A stretch of 5,523 nucleotides of DNA from Bacillota bacterium (GTDB lineage: Bacteria; Bacillota_I; Bacilli_A; Acholeplasmatales; Acholeplasmataceae): NCBI GenBank assembly GCA_006226985.1, contig SBGC01000100.1, positions 1 to 5,523 of the forward strand, read 5' to 3'. Shown piece by piece: positions 5,283 to 5,523 of the stretch. The notes under the pieces were generated by a model. The model was not told where the DNA came from, made no database searches, and saw nothing but the letters and a program-made list of their open reading frames with translations. Each line of letters opens with the position of its first letter. Position 1 is the first letter of the stretch. The position numbers were made by a program, and so were the translations under genes.

Positions 5283-5523
5283 CCAAAAAGGATATAAGAA
5301 ATGAAATGATTCGCATGAGAAACGACATGGATAAAGATGTCATCAATCAACAAAGAATAAATATCATAAACAAGATTAAAAACGATGTTGATTATCAGAT
5401 GTCAAACATGATAGCTATCTTTCACCCTATGGGAAACGAAGTCGACCTTCTCCCACTCATGAAAGATAAGCATAAAAAATTCTGCTTCCCAAAAGTTGAG
5501 GGTGAGCATATCCACTTCTATGC
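5279..5523 (+). CDS. 5-formyltetrahydrofolate cyclo-ligase, N-terminal part (3' end outside window)
   Basis: The ATG overlaps the TGA of the preceding gene (ATGA, 5279-5282), suggesting translational coupling. The 81 complete codons begin MTKKDIRNEMIRMRNDMD, the family's basic N-terminal helix. They continue with MIAIFHPMGNEVDLLPLM (family form: ia.Y.p...EvdT..l) and FCFPKVEGEHIHFYA (family form: lPkv....m.f). Family knowledge: the cytosolic enzyme (also called methenyltetrahydrofolate synthetase; names fau, ygfA, fthC, MTHFS) uses ATP to turn 5-formyl-THF into 5,10-methenyl-THF. A full-length protein is about 180-200 residues, so over half lies outside. The usual Thr after EVD is Leu here. 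No functional link to c-di-AMP is evident; it may simply share the operon. Confidence 0.88.
   Translation, partial: MTKKDIRNEMIRMRNDMDKDVINQQRINIINKIKNDVDYQMSNMIAIFHPMGNEVDLLPLMKDKHKKFCFPKVEGEHIHFY

Noticed and set aside
1..5523. Mobile elements or CRISPR
   Set aside because: I see no transposase or integrase sequence, no paired terminal repeats, and no regularly spaced direct repeats. The TraX-family gene alone is not evidence of a conjugative element.

Overview
The window is AT-rich and uses TGA as a stop: the PAS/GGDEF-like gene ends in TGA and overlaps the next start as ATGA. Ribosome binding sites are of the AGGAGG type and genes are tightly packed. This fits a low-GC Gram-positive or Mollicutes-like bacterium using the standard code, such as Acholeplasma or Izemoplasma relatives or another deep Bacillota lineage. 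The lineage is an inference; no marker gene fixes it.

Layout. (1) The C-terminal half of a ChrA-type chromate transporter enters from the left edge on the + strand and stops at 393. (2) A perfect 10-bp hairpin at 396-419 is shared as a bidirectional terminator with a convergent operon. (3) That operon is read leftward: hflX (ribosome-associated GTPase) followed after 8 bp by a TraX-family membrane protein. (4) A 355-bp divergent intergenic region (2406-2760) holds a strong leftward promoter, a roughly 237-nt hflX leader with a strong Shine-Dalgarno and a 14-codon upstream ORF, a rightward extended -10 promoter, and two near-perfect palindromes that look like operator sites. (5) A rightward operon follows: cdaA (membrane diadenylate cyclase), an unlisted 57-aa single-pass membrane protein, a 525-aa three-TM/PAS/degenerate-GGDEF protein, and the start of 5-formyltetrahydrofolate cyclo-ligase, which runs off the right edge.

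How the genes work together. The right operon is a cyclic-di-AMP locus without the usual partners: no cdaR or glmM follows cdaA. In their place sit a tiny membrane protein and a membrane sensor whose GGDEF active site is destroyed, so it is more likely a sensor or regulator than a c-di-GMP synthase. The left operon pairs a ribosome-splitting GTPase with a membrane protein, behind a leader that resembles those of translation-responsive (antibiotic-sensing) resistance genes.

The most promising points for follow-up are the hflX leader with its uORF, the cdaA operon with its two unfamiliar membrane genes, and the palindromes between the divergent promoters.
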